A stretch of DNA of 64,000 bases from Fodinicurvata sp. EGI_FJ10296 (GCF_040712075.1 NZ_JBFCVL010000003.1:434001-498000), one strand, 5' to 3'. Positions 26,414 to 35,094 are shown, counted from the first letter of the stretch. The notes: generated by a model from the letters alone, not told the origin. Numbers and translations: made by a program.

Positions 26414-26983
26414 TCAGAGAATTGTGCCCTCGCCTCGATCCATCAGCAGCGGGATGATGAGATCCTCTTCATCGTCCAGGTGACGCTGCAGCATCGTCAC
26501 CATCGACGCGCTGGCGGTCGCATGCGCATCGGCGGCGCGCCGAAGCGCATCGGCCTGCCCGGCCTCGGTCTGCAGCAGGGTGTTGACCGTCTGGACCTGC
26601 CGTTCGATGGCGTCGTGCAGAATGTGATGATCCTGGTCCAGAATCTCGAATCCGCGTGCCAGATTCGGTTCAGCTTTCTGAAAGGCCGGAAAATAAGCTG
26701 TATCTTCGATGCGGTGATGATCGTTCAGTGACGACAGAAAAAACTGCAGGCGGGGGATGAACCACTGCCTGAAATCGTCCGCACCGATCTTCTCCTCCCA
26801 ATAGGACGTGGTGCCGTTGAGCAGCAGGCCGCCGAGTTCGCGGAACATGCCATGGCGCTGCAGCCAGAATGCGCCGGTCTGCCCAAGCTTCGGATTACCG
26901 GGCCATTCCTCGCGCGGGTATTTCTTCAGCAGGAAGGTGAGGTCGTCAGGCAGCGCGCCGCGCTGAGGAAGGTCTGTCATCAT
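26414..26983 (-). CDS. Hemerythrin HHE-domain protein
   Basis: A 189-residue four-helix protein with the metal-binding histidines and glutamates of the HHE family: LNDHHRIEDTAYFP, LDQDHHILHDAIERQ and LQRHLDDEEDLIIPLL. Such proteins bind a di-iron centre and are linked to oxygen, NO or iron stress. The first 60 residues, containing an aromatic segment (FWLQRHGMFRELG), resemble the extended hemerythrin-like branch. No operon partner is evident. Confidence 0.85.
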   Translation of the reverse strand: MMTDLPQRGALPDDLTFLLKKYPREEWPGNPKLGQTGAFWLQRHGMFRELGGLLLNGTTSYWEEKIGADDFRQWFIPRLQFFLSSLNDHHRIEDTAYFPAFQKAEPNLARGFEILDQDHHILHDAIERQVQTVNTLLQTEAGQADALRRAADAHATASASMVTMLQRHLDDEEDLIIPLLMDRGEGTIL

Positions 26984-27128
26984 GAGTCCGTGCCAAGATT
27001 TCCGGGGTTCGCCCTCTATCAGACAGTGGGCGCGCCTCGTGGCCGGATCAATAGCGGCGCAAAAAGACCGGCTCGATGGGGCATGGCGGCAGCGTCACAC
27101 TACATGGCAATCGCTGGCCTTGCTCTGG

Positions 27129-28631
27129 CTATCCGGCCGCCCGATCAGGGGTCACTTGGTCCGCAGTCACCCGATCTGAAGTGACCGGGTCGACCGCTTC
27201 ACTGTCGACGCCGGGAACAGGACGATGACCGGCCCTTGCGACCCGGGGGTTCGGCACCAGAGAAATCCGATCCCGCGGCAGGGTCAGCACGGCTGTTGTT
27301 CCTTCTCCCGGCTCGCTCTCCAGCCAGAGATCGCCGCCATGCTCGCGCGCAAAGCCCCGGGCGATCGGCAGCCCCAAACCGGCCCCCTGATGGGAGCGTG
27401 TCCAGCTCTGATCGGCCTGAAAGAATGGATCGAACACGCGCCGGCGGTCGCGGCGATCGATGCCTGGCCCTTCATCCTCGACGCGAATCTCCAGCCGGTC
27501 GGTCCGGACGATGCAAATGATGCCGATACAGCCATGCGCCGGCGTGAATTTGACGGCATTGCTCAGGATATTCAGCAGGATCTGGCGAAACATCTGAAGA
27601 TCGCCGCGGATCTCGATCGTCGTGTCGTCATCGACCCCGCGCTGGACATCGAACTGCTTTTCCTCGCGCACCCGGTGCGGCTCGTGAACCGAGACGGCAA
27701 AGTCCAGAACCTCGTCGATCAGGAAGCGCCCCTCGTCCAGATTGATTTCCGATCGCTCCAGCTTGGCGATATCGAGGACGGCATTGACGACGTTCAGCAG
27801 GTGATTGCCGGCCTGATGAATGTCACCCAGATAAGAGTGGTACCGCTTGGAGCCGACCGGCCCGAAGGCTTCCGAGCGCATGATCTCGGAAAACCCGATG
27901 ACAGCATTGAGCGGCGTTCGAAGCTCGTGGCTCATATTGGCGAGAAAGGCCGATTTGGCGGCGCTGGCCGCTTCGGCACGGCGATAGAGTTGTTCCTGCT
28001 CGGCGGCATAGCGTCGACGCCGCAGGACCTCCACGACCAGAAATCCCAGAATGGTCGTCGCCGTGACCAGCAACCCCACCGTCAGGTAAAGCGAAATGCG
28101 CTGATTCCGGAAAACCTGGTCGAACAGTTCCTGCGCCCGGCGACCGGTAGAAAACGACGCCGTCAGACGCGAAAGGTCATCGGCGAATGGCCCCAGCGCA
28201 CTGTGGACCTGCTCGCGGACCCGTAGCAGCGCCTCGCGATTGGCGGGATCGACGTTGAAGATCGCGCTTTCCAGCCCCAGCACCGCATCCCGCAGCGACA
28301 AAACGGTTTCGAGGGCTTCGGGATCATCGCGGAGAAAGGCCGACTCCGTTCCGTTCAGGGCGACGGGAAAGCGGCTGAGCAGCAGATCGAAATAAAGCAG
28401 GGCATTTTCATGAGCAGCGTCCGTCGCCTCAATACTCAATTCGTCCACGGCGCCGAGAAACCGCAGATGCTCTTTCTCGATCTGCCACGCAACCCACGAA
28501 TTGGTCCGGGACAAATAGGATTTTATCTCTTGTTCTTTATAGAGATAAAATACATTTGATATCAACAGACATAAAAACGAAAGGCCGAAAGCGGCAATGA
28601 AAAAGACCCGCAAGCGGATACCGCGGTCCAT
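27129..28631 (-). CDS. Membrane sensor histidine kinase
   Basis: Two membrane helices (about residues 7-27 and 185-205) enclose a 155-residue helical periplasmic domain. The kinase core follows: AFLANMSHELRTPLNAVIGF with phospho-accepting His, N-box ILLNILSNAVKFT, G1 VEDEGPGID and a GAGLGLPIARGFAREHGG G2 box. A degenerate VTxDxVT tail closes the protein. The ATG at 28631 follows GGAG and lies 4 bases after the stop of the molybdopterin-fold gene, so the two are coupled. No response regulator is adjacent. Confidence 0.88.
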   Translation of the reverse strand: MDRGIRLRVFFIAAFGLSFLCLLISNVFYLYKEQEIKSYLSRTNSWVAWQIEKEHLRFLGAVDELSIEATDAAHENALLYFDLLLSRFPVALNGTESAFLRDDPEALETVLSLRDAVLGLESAIFNVDPANREALLRVREQVHSALGPFADDLSRLTASFSTGRRAQELFDQVFRNQRISLYLTVGLLVTATTILGFLVVEVLRRRRYAAEQEQLYRRAEAASAAKSAFLANMSHELRTPLNAVIGFSEIMRSEAFGPVGSKRYHSYLGDIHQAGNHLLNVVNAVLDIAKLERSEINLDEGRFLIDEVLDFAVSVHEPHRVREEKQFDVQRGVDDDTTIEIRGDLQMFRQILLNILSNAVKFTPAHGCIGIICIVRTDRLEIRVEDEGPGIDRRDRRRVFDPFFQADQSWTRSHQGAGLGLPIARGFAREHGGDLWLESEPGEGTTAVLTLPRDRISLVPNPRVARAGHRPVPGVDSEAVDPVTSDRVTADQVTPDRAAG

Positions 28632-28635
28632 GGGT

Positions 28636-29148
28636 TCACTGCTCCGATACATGGAGCTTCTGCAACTGCCATACCATTTTGCTGTTATCGATATCGGGTT
28701 GTCCGCTTTGCCGATTGTTTGACGGATAGATAATCCAAAGCGGGCCACGATCGCGGACCCGCATGCGTTCGCCATTCCAGGTATGAGCGATGAGGATATC
28801 GTGCCGGGACAGATCGGACGCCGGGATTTCGGCGTAATAGTCGTTCAGCGCATGCGCCGTGATGACCGATCCCTCGACACCGACATGATCGAGCAGGTCA
28901 ACCAGAAGCACGCCGTCGAATTGCTGGGGCCCGTCGGTCCAGTCGGTATAGGTTTGGATCGAGGTCTGCGGCAGCGCCATTAGCGCATCGCGATCGAACC
29001 GGCGAAGGACCGGTGCGCCGCCCTGTCCGGATACTTCGAGCAGCACCGGCCCGGCAAGCGCGCGGCTTTCCTGATCAGCCGCAATCGCCGCCGCCGAAAG
29101 GAAAACCGCCGCCAGCACACAAAGATGAGAAACTGTACGTACTATCAC
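28636..29148 (-). CDS. Periplasmic molybdopterin-oxidoreductase-fold protein
   Basis: A 170-residue exported protein: a signal peptide (ends SAAAIAADQ) and a domain like the substrate-side fold of sulfite oxidase/YedY proteins (LLEVSGQGG, LPQTSIQTYTDWTDGPQQFD, GVLLVDLLDHVGV, GPLWIIYP). The cysteine that ligates molybdenum in true enzymes is absent, so it probably does not carry the cofactor. It is encoded directly upstream of the histidine kinase and may act as its periplasmic sensor partner. The GTG at 29148 is the best start; the ribosome-binding site is weak. Confidence 0.78.
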   Translation of the reverse strand: MIVRTVSHLCVLAAVFLSAAAIAADQESRALAGPVLLEVSGQGGAPVLRRFDRDALMALPQTSIQTYTDWTDGPQQFDGVLLVDLLDHVGVEGSVITAHALNDYYAEIPASDLSRHDILIAHTWNGERMRVRDRGPLWIIYPSNNRQSGQPDIDNSKMVWQLQKLHVSEQ

Positions 29149-29320
29149 CTGTCGTACCCATCGGCTGCCAGCCGTTGCGGCGCCGCTGCCATAGCAGCAC
29201 CGTCCCGACGACCCCCAATAGCACAATTCCTCAATAAAAATACAGTTTAAATTCCCGATTACGGCAATGTTAACTTCGATCTCGAAGCATTACTATTGTA
29301 ATTATTTTTTCTGAGATTGC

Positions 29321-30085
29321 TTATCCTCGGCCGACAAATGGCATCTTCGTCGCCATCACTGTCATATTGAGCACATTGGCATCGAGCGGCAAGCTGGCCA
29401 TATAGATGACTGCCCGAGCCACATCGTCGGCGTTCATGCGCGGCTCCGGGCGCTTCGTGCCGTCGGGTTGAAGTACGCCGTCCTTCATCGCCTCGGTCAT
29501 TTCCGTCGCTGCATTGCCGATGTCGATTTGACCGCAGGCAATGTCGAAGGCCCGCCCATCCAGGGCGCACGACTTCGTCAGACCCGAGATCGCATGTTTG
29601 GTCGCCGTATAGGGCGCAGAATTGGGCCGTGGCGTATACGCCGAAATCGACCCATTGTTGACGATGCGCCCGCCGCGCGGCGTCTGGGCCTTCATCAGAC
29701 GAAACGCCTGCTGGCTACACAGGAACGCGCCGGTCAGATTGGCGGCCAGGGCCTTTTGCCAGTCTGCCAACGGAATTTCGTCGAACGGAACCGGCGGTGT
29801 CCCGGTGCCCGCGTTATTGAACAGCAGATCGAGTCGGCCAAAGGTAGATTGCACGGTATCGAACAGCGACCTGACCTGATCGGGATCGCCGACATCGGCC
29901 GGAACAACCAGCGTCTTCGCACCCGGCGTCGCCGCCGCTACCGCCTCGGCAACCGTCTCCAGCGGCTCCCGGCGCCGGCCGGTCAGGACAACCGCGTATC
30001 CCTCGGCGGCAAGCGCCTTTGTCGTTGCGCTGCCGACCCCTGTGCCGGCCCCGGTGATGACCGCTACCTTTGTGGCGCTGCTCAT
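29321..30085 (-). CDS. Short-chain dehydrogenase/reductase (SDR)
   Basis: A classical SDR of 254 residues: [15 protein letters not shown] binds NAD(P), NNAGTG follows, and the catalytic Ser (NNGSISAYT), Tyr and Lys (PYTATKHAI) are in place. GRRREPL after the second strand suggests NADP preference. It lacks any operon partner; the two GG-leader peptides start 315 bases away in the opposite direction. Substrate unknown. Confidence 0.9.
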   Translation of the reverse strand: MSSATKVAVITGAGTGVGSATTKALAAEGYAVVLTGRRREPLETVAEAVAAATPGAKTLVVPADVGDPDQVRSLFDTVQSTFGRLDLLFNNAGTGTPPVPFDEIPLADWQKALAANLTGAFLCSQQAFRLMKAQTPRGGRIVNNGSISAYTPRPNSAPYTATKHAISGLTKSCALDGRAFDIACGQIDIGNAATEMTEAMKDGVLQPDGTKRPEPRMNADDVARAVIYMASLPLDANVLNMTVMATKMPFVGRG

Positions 30086-30400
30086 TGCGTTTCCCCATTA
30101 TGTTTCATGATCCAGGCGTTGCCGACGATCATAGGCTTCGAGACGGCGTGAGGAAAGCGGCGGACACCAGCCACAGCCAATCCAAGACCGAGTTACAACT
30201 TTTACGTGCTTTTCTATTGACTCCCTCATGTTTCGGGGCAAGACTGTAAGGGTATCGGGGTCAAAAGAAGTATAGCATGCATTTCCGATGCGACGACGAA
30301 AGATCAGATACCGCAAAAGCGGGATCTGTATAAGATATAACAGCATCAGAGTCAGCCCGTATATCTGGCTGCTTTCAATCACGTCCGGGAGACAAAAACC
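30086..30400. other. Divergent intergenic region upstream of the GG-leader peptides
   Basis: 315 bases between the SDR and the first peptide gene. An AT-rich block around 30325-30345 (ctgtataagatataac) is the most promoter-like sequence and faces the peptide genes. A minus-strand frame at 30098-30382 with one hydrophobic segment exists but lacks a start signal and is not called. Confidence 0.45.
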
Positions 30401-30556
30401 ATGCTTAACAAAAAGTCCAGCACGACCACGGAAACCGAAATCCGCACGCTGTCCGCCAACGAAGTCGATGACATCTCCGGCGGTGTGATGGAAGGCGGCT
30501 GCATCATCTGGATCGACCTCCCGGTCGAGCCCATTCCCTTTCCGTCGCCCCTGTAA
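30401..30556 (+). CDS. Double-glycine-leader peptide 1 (51 aa)
   Basis: A small gene with GGGAG 9 bases before its ATG. The leader ETEIRTLSANEVDDISGG (residues 11-28) fits the double-glycine leaders processed by C39 peptidase-type ABC exporters in bacteriocins and other ribosomal peptides. The 23-residue core begins VMEGGC and ends in a Pro-rich hydrophobic tail (PIPFPSPL), net negative. A second Gly-Gly (32-33) directly precedes the only cysteine (Cys34), so an alternative cut would leave an N-terminal Cys. It is a tandem paralog of the next gene. No exporter, maturase or immunity gene is in view. Confidence 0.75.
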   Translation: MLNKKSSTTTETEIRTLSANEVDDISGGVMEGGCIIWIDLPVEPIPFPSPL

Positions 30557-30658
30557 GGGCCGACCGCCGAATTCGATTGCCAGTGCCGGCGCTGGAGCAT
30601 TCCGGCTCCGGCACGCATTTCATCGCGCCAGCTTCATCCATGACAGGAGAGAGAACCC

Positions 30659-30802
30659 ATGATTAACGAAACGTCGAACACGATCGCCGAAACCGAAATC
30701 CGCACCTTGTCCGTCAGCGAGATCGACGATATCTCCGGCGGCGTCATCGACGGTGGCTGCATACCCGACCCGTTCGAAGACATTTTCCCCATCGGCCTCT
30801 GA
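30659..30802 (+). CDS. Double-glycine-leader peptide 2 (47 aa)
   Basis: Second member of the pair, 102 bases downstream, with AGGAGAG before its ATG. Leader ETEIRTLSVSEIDDISGG is nearly identical in sequence and position to that of peptide 1. The core (residues 29-47) starts VIDGGCIPDPF and ends FPIGL: Gly-Gly at 32-33 and Cys34 are conserved, the rest is diverged and acidic. Conserved leader with variable core is the usual sign of an exported peptide family. A strong hairpin follows the stop, so the two genes may form one short transcript. Confidence 0.75.
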   Translation: MINETSNTIAETEIRTLSVSEIDDISGGVIDGGCIPDPFEDIFPIGL

Positions 30803-30820
30803 TCCCAGTGGCCACACGAC

Positions 30821-30848
30821 GGGGGCTGTCGGTTTGCCGGCAGCCCCC
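30821..30848 (+). terminator. Hairpin after the GG-leader peptides
   Basis: Twelve-pair stem gggggctgtcgg / ccggcagccccc with loop TTTG and one G-T pair, 18 bases after the stop of peptide 2. No T run follows. It plausibly ends or stabilises the peptide transcript. Confidence 0.65.
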
Positions 30849-31065
30849 AGTTGCGTCGCTACGCCCCGACACGCAGGAAAAACAAAACAGCAACAAATTC
30901 GGCGGCAGCCGATCCGAACTTCAATCCATATAAACAAGCGCTCATATAATCACCAAGATATCACGCCGCGCGACTCTGCAGGCGTCTAGTCCTCCTTATT
31001 GATTCTGATCGGGCAATGGTCATCTGTATGCCTGTACAGTTGCGATAATAAGGAGGAATTTGCCA

Positions 31066-32583
31066 ATGATCCCCAAGCGGCATCCGACAGCACTCGTCGC
31101 CGTTCTATTGGCCACCACGGCGATGCCGGGGGCGGCCTTTGCGGCTTCCGAGCGCGCCAATCCACCCGCCTGGGCCGCTGCGGATCGCAGTTCCGTGGGC
31201 ACGCAGCCCGCTTCGGGTCAGTCGGACACCGTGCAGGTCGCGCAATCGCGCGGCGTTATGGCGATCCAGACCCGGCTCAACCGGCTCGGTTACGATGCCG
31301 GTCCTGAGGACGGCCTGATGGGATCGCGCACACGCAGCGCGATTGAGGCTTATCAGGACGACCAGGGACTGCTGGTTACCGGCGAGCCCTCGCAATCGCT
31401 GCTGAACCATATCAGTGAAAGCGTCGAGGAGCGGTTCGGCAGCGTCGAGGAGCCCGAAGAGGAACCCGAGGACGATACCAGCACCGACGACGACGAGGCG
31501 GATATGATCGCCGCCATCCAATCGGAATTGCGCCAGCGCGATTACCGTATTCCCGCCGTTTCGGGAGAAATGAACCAGGCCACGCGCGACGCGATCCGGG
31601 ACTATGAACGCGATCGGGGATACCTTGTGACGGGCCGCGCCACGTCTGAACTGCTTGAGGATCTGCGCGCAGACGACAATCGCGATGACAGCGACGATCT
31701 GACGACCAGGGATGTCGCCACCGTTCAGCAGGCCCTGAACGACCGCGGATACGATGCCGGCCCGGCCGATGGCGTGCTTGGCCCGACCACCCGGACGGCG
31801 ATCAGAACCTACCAGTCGGATGCCGGTATGGACCCCACCGGCCGCGTTTCGGCCGAACTGCTCGCCCGACTGCAGGGCGAAGCCCCCGATGATGATGATG
31901 ATGATGAGGATGATAGCGCCGAGGACGATAACGGCGATAGCGGTCCGGGCGATTTCGTGACCCTGCTGTCCGACGATTTCGATGACGGCGATTATACCTC
32001 GAACCCCGGATGGCGGATCTCGACCGGTCAGTTTTCCGTGCGCAACGGCGGATTGACCAGCCGTATGGCACAGCCCCGCGCAGATACACTGGAAGGCGCC
32101 GGGCTTGAGTTGCTGGGATCGGTTCTTGAACGCGAACTCGGCATCCGCCTGCCGTCTCAGGGCGGTGTGGCCGCCGCTCAAACCGCTGTCTCCATACCCG
32201 ACAGTTTCCGGATTACAACGGAAATTTCCGGACGCGACTTCAATGGCGGACAGATCAATATCGGCCCGTATCGCGGCAGCCAGCTCGGCCAGGGCTATCG
32301 GCTGGCCTATCTTGAGGACAATGCCGAGCCGCTGACGCTGCTGCGCATCACGAGCGGCGATCAGGTCGCCCTGGACAGTGCATCTCTATCACTGTCCAAC
32401 GACCAGACGGTAACGCTGGATTGGGAACGCCAGCCCGACGGCACAATGACGGTCGCCGCAAATGGCAACGTCATTCTGCGCGCCAGGGACAATGCCTTTT
32501 CCGGCGGGTTCGACGGCTTCTCGCTGATCAATGCCGGCGGCGAATGGACCCTGCACAGCGTCACGGTCGAGGGTCGCGAATAA
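31066..32583 (+). CDS. Secreted protein with three peptidoglycan-binding domains
   Basis: A signal peptide (about residues 1-27, ending AFAASE) is followed by three PG_binding_1 repeats at about 60-110, 145-200 and 220-270 (each with a LNRLGYDAGPEDGLMGSRTR-like core), separated by Asp/Glu-rich linkers including a run of aspartates. The C-terminal 220 residues look like a beta-sandwich (DDFDDGDYTSNPGW, then alternating strands), similar to concanavalin-type domains of secreted proteins. It should bind the cell wall and perhaps sugars. AGGAGG supports ATG 31066. It follows the peptide genes by 263 bases. Confidence 0.82.
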   Translation: MIPKRHPTALVAVLLATTAMPGAAFAASERANPPAWAAADRSSVGTQPASGQSDTVQVAQSRGVMAIQTRLNRLGYDAGPEDGLMGSRTRSAIEAYQDDQGLLVTGEPSQSLLNHISESVEERFGSVEEPEEEPEDDTSTDDDEADMIAAIQSELRQRDYRIPAVSGEMNQATRDAIRDYERDRGYLVTGRATSELLEDLRADDNRDDSDDLTTRDVATVQQALNDRGYDAGPADGVLGPTTRTAIRTYQSDAGMDPTGRVSAELLARLQGEAPDDDDDDEDDSAEDDNGDSGPGDFVTLLSDDFDDGDYTSNPGWRISTGQFSVRNGGLTSRMAQPRADTLEGAGLELLGSVLERELGIRLPSQGGVAAAQTAVSIPDSFRITTEISGRDFNGGQINIGPYRGSQLGQGYRLAYLEDNAEPLTLLRITSGDQVALDSASLSLSNDQTVTLDWERQPDGTMTVAANGNVILRARDNAFSGGFDGFSLINAGGEWTLHSVTVEGRE

Positions 32584-32596
32584 CCCTGCAAAGGAC

Positions 32597-32629
32597 GCCG
32601 GCCGGGAACCATTGCGGCTCCCGGCCGGC
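32597..32629 (+). terminator. Hairpin after the peptidoglycan-binding protein gene
   Basis: A stem of 14 positions (gccggccgggaacc pairing with ggctcccggccggc, one mismatch) and loop attgc, 13 bases after the stop. There is no T run, but position and stability fit a transcript end shared with the convergent hpd gene. Confidence 0.65.
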
Positions 32630-32634
32630 CCGTG

Positions 32635-32686
32635 TCAGGCACCGGGGTCAGGCACCGGGGTCAGGCACCGGGGTCAGGCACCCGGG
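32635..32686. repeat. Four tandem 13-bp repeats
   Basis: Unit tcaggcaccgggg, three perfect copies and a fourth with one base transposed (tcaggcacccggg), ending exactly at the stop codon of hpd, where another tcaggc forms the stop. A slippage product between two convergent genes. Confidence 0.9.
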
Positions 32687-33799
32687 TCAGGCAGCAGACT
32701 CGTCCTTGAATACGCCGCGCCGAATCTGATCTTCCTCGATGGATTCGAACAGGGCCCGGAAATTGCCTTCACCGAACCCTTCATCGCCCTTGCGCTGAAT
32801 GAACTCGAAGAAGATCGGGCCGATGACGGTTCTGGAAAAGATCTGCAGCAGGATCTTGGTCATACCGCCGTCGATGACGCCTTCACCATCGATCAGAATG
32901 CCGTGCTTTTTCATCCTGTCGATCGGCTCGTCATGTCCGGTGACGCGGCCATGTGACTTCTCGTAGTAGGTCTCCGGCGGGCCGGGCATGAATTTCAGCC
33001 CGTTGTCGGCAAGCTTGTCGGTCGCGTCATAGATGTTGTCGGTACCAACCGCGATATGCTGGATACCTTCGCCATTGTATTTCCTCAGATATTCCTCGAT
33101 CTGGCTTTTGTCGTCGCGGGATTCGTTCAAAGGAATGCGGATTTTGCCACAGGGCGACGTGATCGCGCGGCTGACCAGCCCGGTCATCTTGCCTTCGATG
33201 TCGAAGAAATGGATCTGGCGGAAATTGAACAACTCCCGATAGAATGCCCACCATTTGTCCATATTGCCACGGAAAACATTATGGGTCAGATGGTCGAGAT
33301 AATAGAATCCGACGCCTTCGGGGCGCGGGTCGGGCTCGCCCAGCCATTCAAATTCCGCTTCATACGGCGATTGGCCGTCTTCGGGACGCGTGACGAAATA
33401 CAGCAACGACCCGCCGATGCCCTCAACCGCCGGCACGTCGAGCGTCTTGTCGTCGCCTTCATAGGGAACGGCACCCTTGGATACAGCATGCTGGAAGGCG
33501 TGATCGGCGTCGACCACGCGCCATGCCATTGACGGGGCGCACGGGCCGTGCGTTTCGACGAAACGGTGCGCAAAGCTTCCGGGTTCGGCGTTGACGATGT
33601 AATTGACATCACCCTGTCGCCAGACTGTGACCGCCTTCGACTTGTGCCGGGCGACGGGCACATAGCCCATACGCTCGAACAGCGCTTCCAATGCCGCCGG
33701 ATCGGGATGGGCGAATTCAACGAATTCGAATCCGTCGGTGCCGGCGGGGTTCTCATCGTCGATCTTTGCCGGCGGGGCGTCGTGGGGAAACGGTCCCAT
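32687..33799 (-). CDS. hpd: 4-hydroxyphenylpyruvate dioxygenase
   Basis: Converts 4-hydroxyphenylpyruvate to homogentisate, the entry step of tyrosine breakdown. The two vicinal-oxygen-chelate halves and the iron ligands are visible: His in YYLDHLTHNV, His in EGIQHIAVGTDNI, and Glu in FFEFIQRKGDEGFGEGNF. Length 370 is normal. AGGAGAT precedes the ATG. It is divergent from an Lrp-type regulator and sits near fumarylacetoacetase and homogentisate dioxygenase genes, completing the pathway except for the isomerase, which is not seen here. Confidence 0.95.
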   Translation of the reverse strand: MGPFPHDAPPAKIDDENPAGTDGFEFVEFAHPDPAALEALFERMGYVPVARHKSKAVTVWRQGDVNYIVNAEPGSFAHRFVETHGPCAPSMAWRVVDADHAFQHAVSKGAVPYEGDDKTLDVPAVEGIGGSLLYFVTRPEDGQSPYEAEFEWLGEPDPRPEGVGFYYLDHLTHNVFRGNMDKWWAFYRELFNFRQIHFFDIEGKMTGLVSRAITSPCGKIRIPLNESRDDKSQIEEYLRKYNGEGIQHIAVGTDNIYDATDKLADNGLKFMPGPPETYYEKSHGRVTGHDEPIDRMKKHGILIDGEGVIDGGMTKILLQIFSRTVIGPIFFEFIQRKGDEGFGEGNFRALFESIEEDQIRRGVFKDESAA

Positions 33800-33853
33800 G
33801 GCTCATATCTCCTGAAGGTAGAGGGAGCGCGCTCTAGCGCATTGGGAGCCATT

Positions 33854-33874
33854 ATTGCGCATCACTGCCGCAAT
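33854..33874. promoter_or_regulatory. Possible Lrp-type operator between hpd and regulator
   Basis: Inverted repeat ATTGCG-N9-CGCAAT lies in the 140-base divergent region. Placement between hpd and the Lrp/AsnC gene suggests autoregulation and control of hpd; the match is short. Confidence 0.4.
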
Positions 33875-33939
33875 GTGTTTGCATACGGGGCCGCGAATAG
33901 CCGATCCTGTGCACGGATCATGCAGAAAAGGTGGCAAAG

Positions 33940-34410
33940 ATGACGGACTCCAGGCCCCTCGATGACTTCGACCGTCGATTGCTCGCCTGCCTGCAGGCCG
34001 ATGGGCGCCTGACCAATAACGAGTTGTCGGACCGGATCAATCTGTCGCCGTCGCAATGCTCGCGCCGGCGCTCGCGGCTGGAGGCCGACGGCTTCATCCT
34101 CGGCTATCACGCCCGGCTCGACCGGGCGAAGCTCGGCTATGGCATCGTCAATATCATCTCGGTGACGCTGGCGACCCACAACCGCGACAACGCCCGCCGG
34201 TTCGCGGACCTGGTGCGGGGATTGCCACAGGTTCTGGAAGCGCACGCCCTGACCGGCGAAATGGATTACTTTCTCAAGGTCGTGACGACCGACCTCAAGG
34301 GCCTTTCCGAATTCGTGAACGACATTCTGCTGCCGCACGAGTCGGTCCAGCACGTCAAGACCTCGATCGTGCTGGACTCGCTGAAGGAAGACGACGCCCT
34401 GCCACTATAG
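33940..34410 (+). CDS. Lrp/AsnC-family transcriptional regulator
   Basis: Residues about 8-60 form the Lrp winged helix (DDFDRRLLACLQADGRLTNN, LSPSQCSRRRSRLEADGFI) and the rest is the ligand-sensing alpha/beta domain (VLEAHALTGEMDYFLKVVT). The divergent position relative to hpd makes it the likely tyrosine- or phenylalanine-responsive controller of homogentisate genes. ATG 33940 has AAGGTGG before it; an in-frame GTG lies three codons upstream at 33931. Confidence 0.9.
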   Translation: MTDSRPLDDFDRRLLACLQADGRLTNNELSDRINLSPSQCSRRRSRLEADGFILGYHARLDRAKLGYGIVNIISVTLATHNRDNARRFADLVRGLPQVLEAHALTGEMDYFLKVVTTDLKGLSEFVNDILLPHESVQHVKTSIVLDSLKEDDALPL

Positions 34411-34464
34411 CGCCAGGGTCATACCTCGGTCGCGCGCCGTCCCTTTCCGACCGGTCGCTTTAGA

Positions 34465-34959
34465 TCAGGACGCGCGGTCGTGATCGCGGGCGTCGTCATC
34501 ATCATGACCGTGATCGACGTCCACCGCGACCCTCACGCTTCCGGCCTTCTCGAATTCCAGATCCATGTGGAAGTGATCGCCTTCAAGGAATGCCTGCTGG
34601 ACATCGGGCAGCACGATGTGGACGCCGCCGGGCTCCAGCGTCAGGGTCTGGCCGGGGGCGATCTCCACGGCGGGGACATCGACGACCTGAAGCGCCCCGT
34701 CCTCACTCAGGACCGGCGCCCGGAATACACCTGCATCCGCGAAGTCGGTGCCGGCCGAAATCAGGCGGTCGGATTCCTCGCCATGATTGTCGATGGTGGT
34801 GAACACGGACATGGAATGGGCAGTTGCCGAGGTTTCCTGGGTCCAGGAATGGCTGACCGCCATCGCCCCGACTTCAACTGGCGTTTCGCCGTGATGGGCA
34901 ATGGCCACGCCAGCCGCCATGAATGCCGCCAGCGATGCGGCCAGGAAAGTCTTCTTCAT
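34465..34959 (-). CDS. PCu(A)C-fold periplasmic protein with degenerate copper site
   Basis: Signal peptide (about residues 1-21) and a PCu(A)C domain: FTTIDNHGEESDRLISAGTD, VEIAPGQTLTLEPGGVHIVL and FEKAGSVRVAVDV. The canonical copper ligands are His-X10-Met-X21-His-X-Met. Here only the third (His in GGVHIVL) remains; the first His is Phe in AGVFRAP and both methionines are gone. His-rich segments at the mature N-terminus (AHHGE) and the tail (DHGHDDDDARDHD) could bind another metal. MKKTF at 34959 has GGGAGACGATA; an in-frame ATG at 35046 with GGAGG would add 29 residues. It is the only gene after the cobalamin riboswitch. Confidence 0.85.
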   Translation of the reverse strand: MKKTFLAASLAAFMAAGVAIAHHGETPVEVGAMAVSHSWTQETSATAHSMSVFTTIDNHGEESDRLISAGTDFADAGVFRAPVLSEDGALQVVDVPAVEIAPGQTLTLEPGGVHIVLPDVQQAFLEGDHFHMDLEFEKAGSVRVAVDVDHGHDDDDARDHDRAS

Positions 34960-35094
34960 TATCGTCTCCCACGAATGCGAGGGAATGGTCCTCACGATTG
35001 AATCGGCCGACAGCATTGCTGGAGTACGCGAAGAGGGAGTCATCATACGGTCCTCCGGGCACACCCCGTCCCAGCCTGTCGGCCATGGTATTGG

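Noticed and set aside
30098-30382. 94-residue minus-strand frame with a hydrophobic N-terminus
   Set aside because: No ribosome-binding site and poor codon pattern; it lies in the divergent promoter region of the SDR and the peptide genes.
32635-32686. Possible CRISPR-like repeats
   Set aside because: Units of 13 bp follow each other without spacers, so this is a tandem repeat, not a CRISPR array.
34465-34959. Functional copper chaperone PCu(A)C
   Set aside because: Kept as a PCu(A)C-fold protein only: the first His and both Met ligands of the copper site are absent, so the standard role is not supported.
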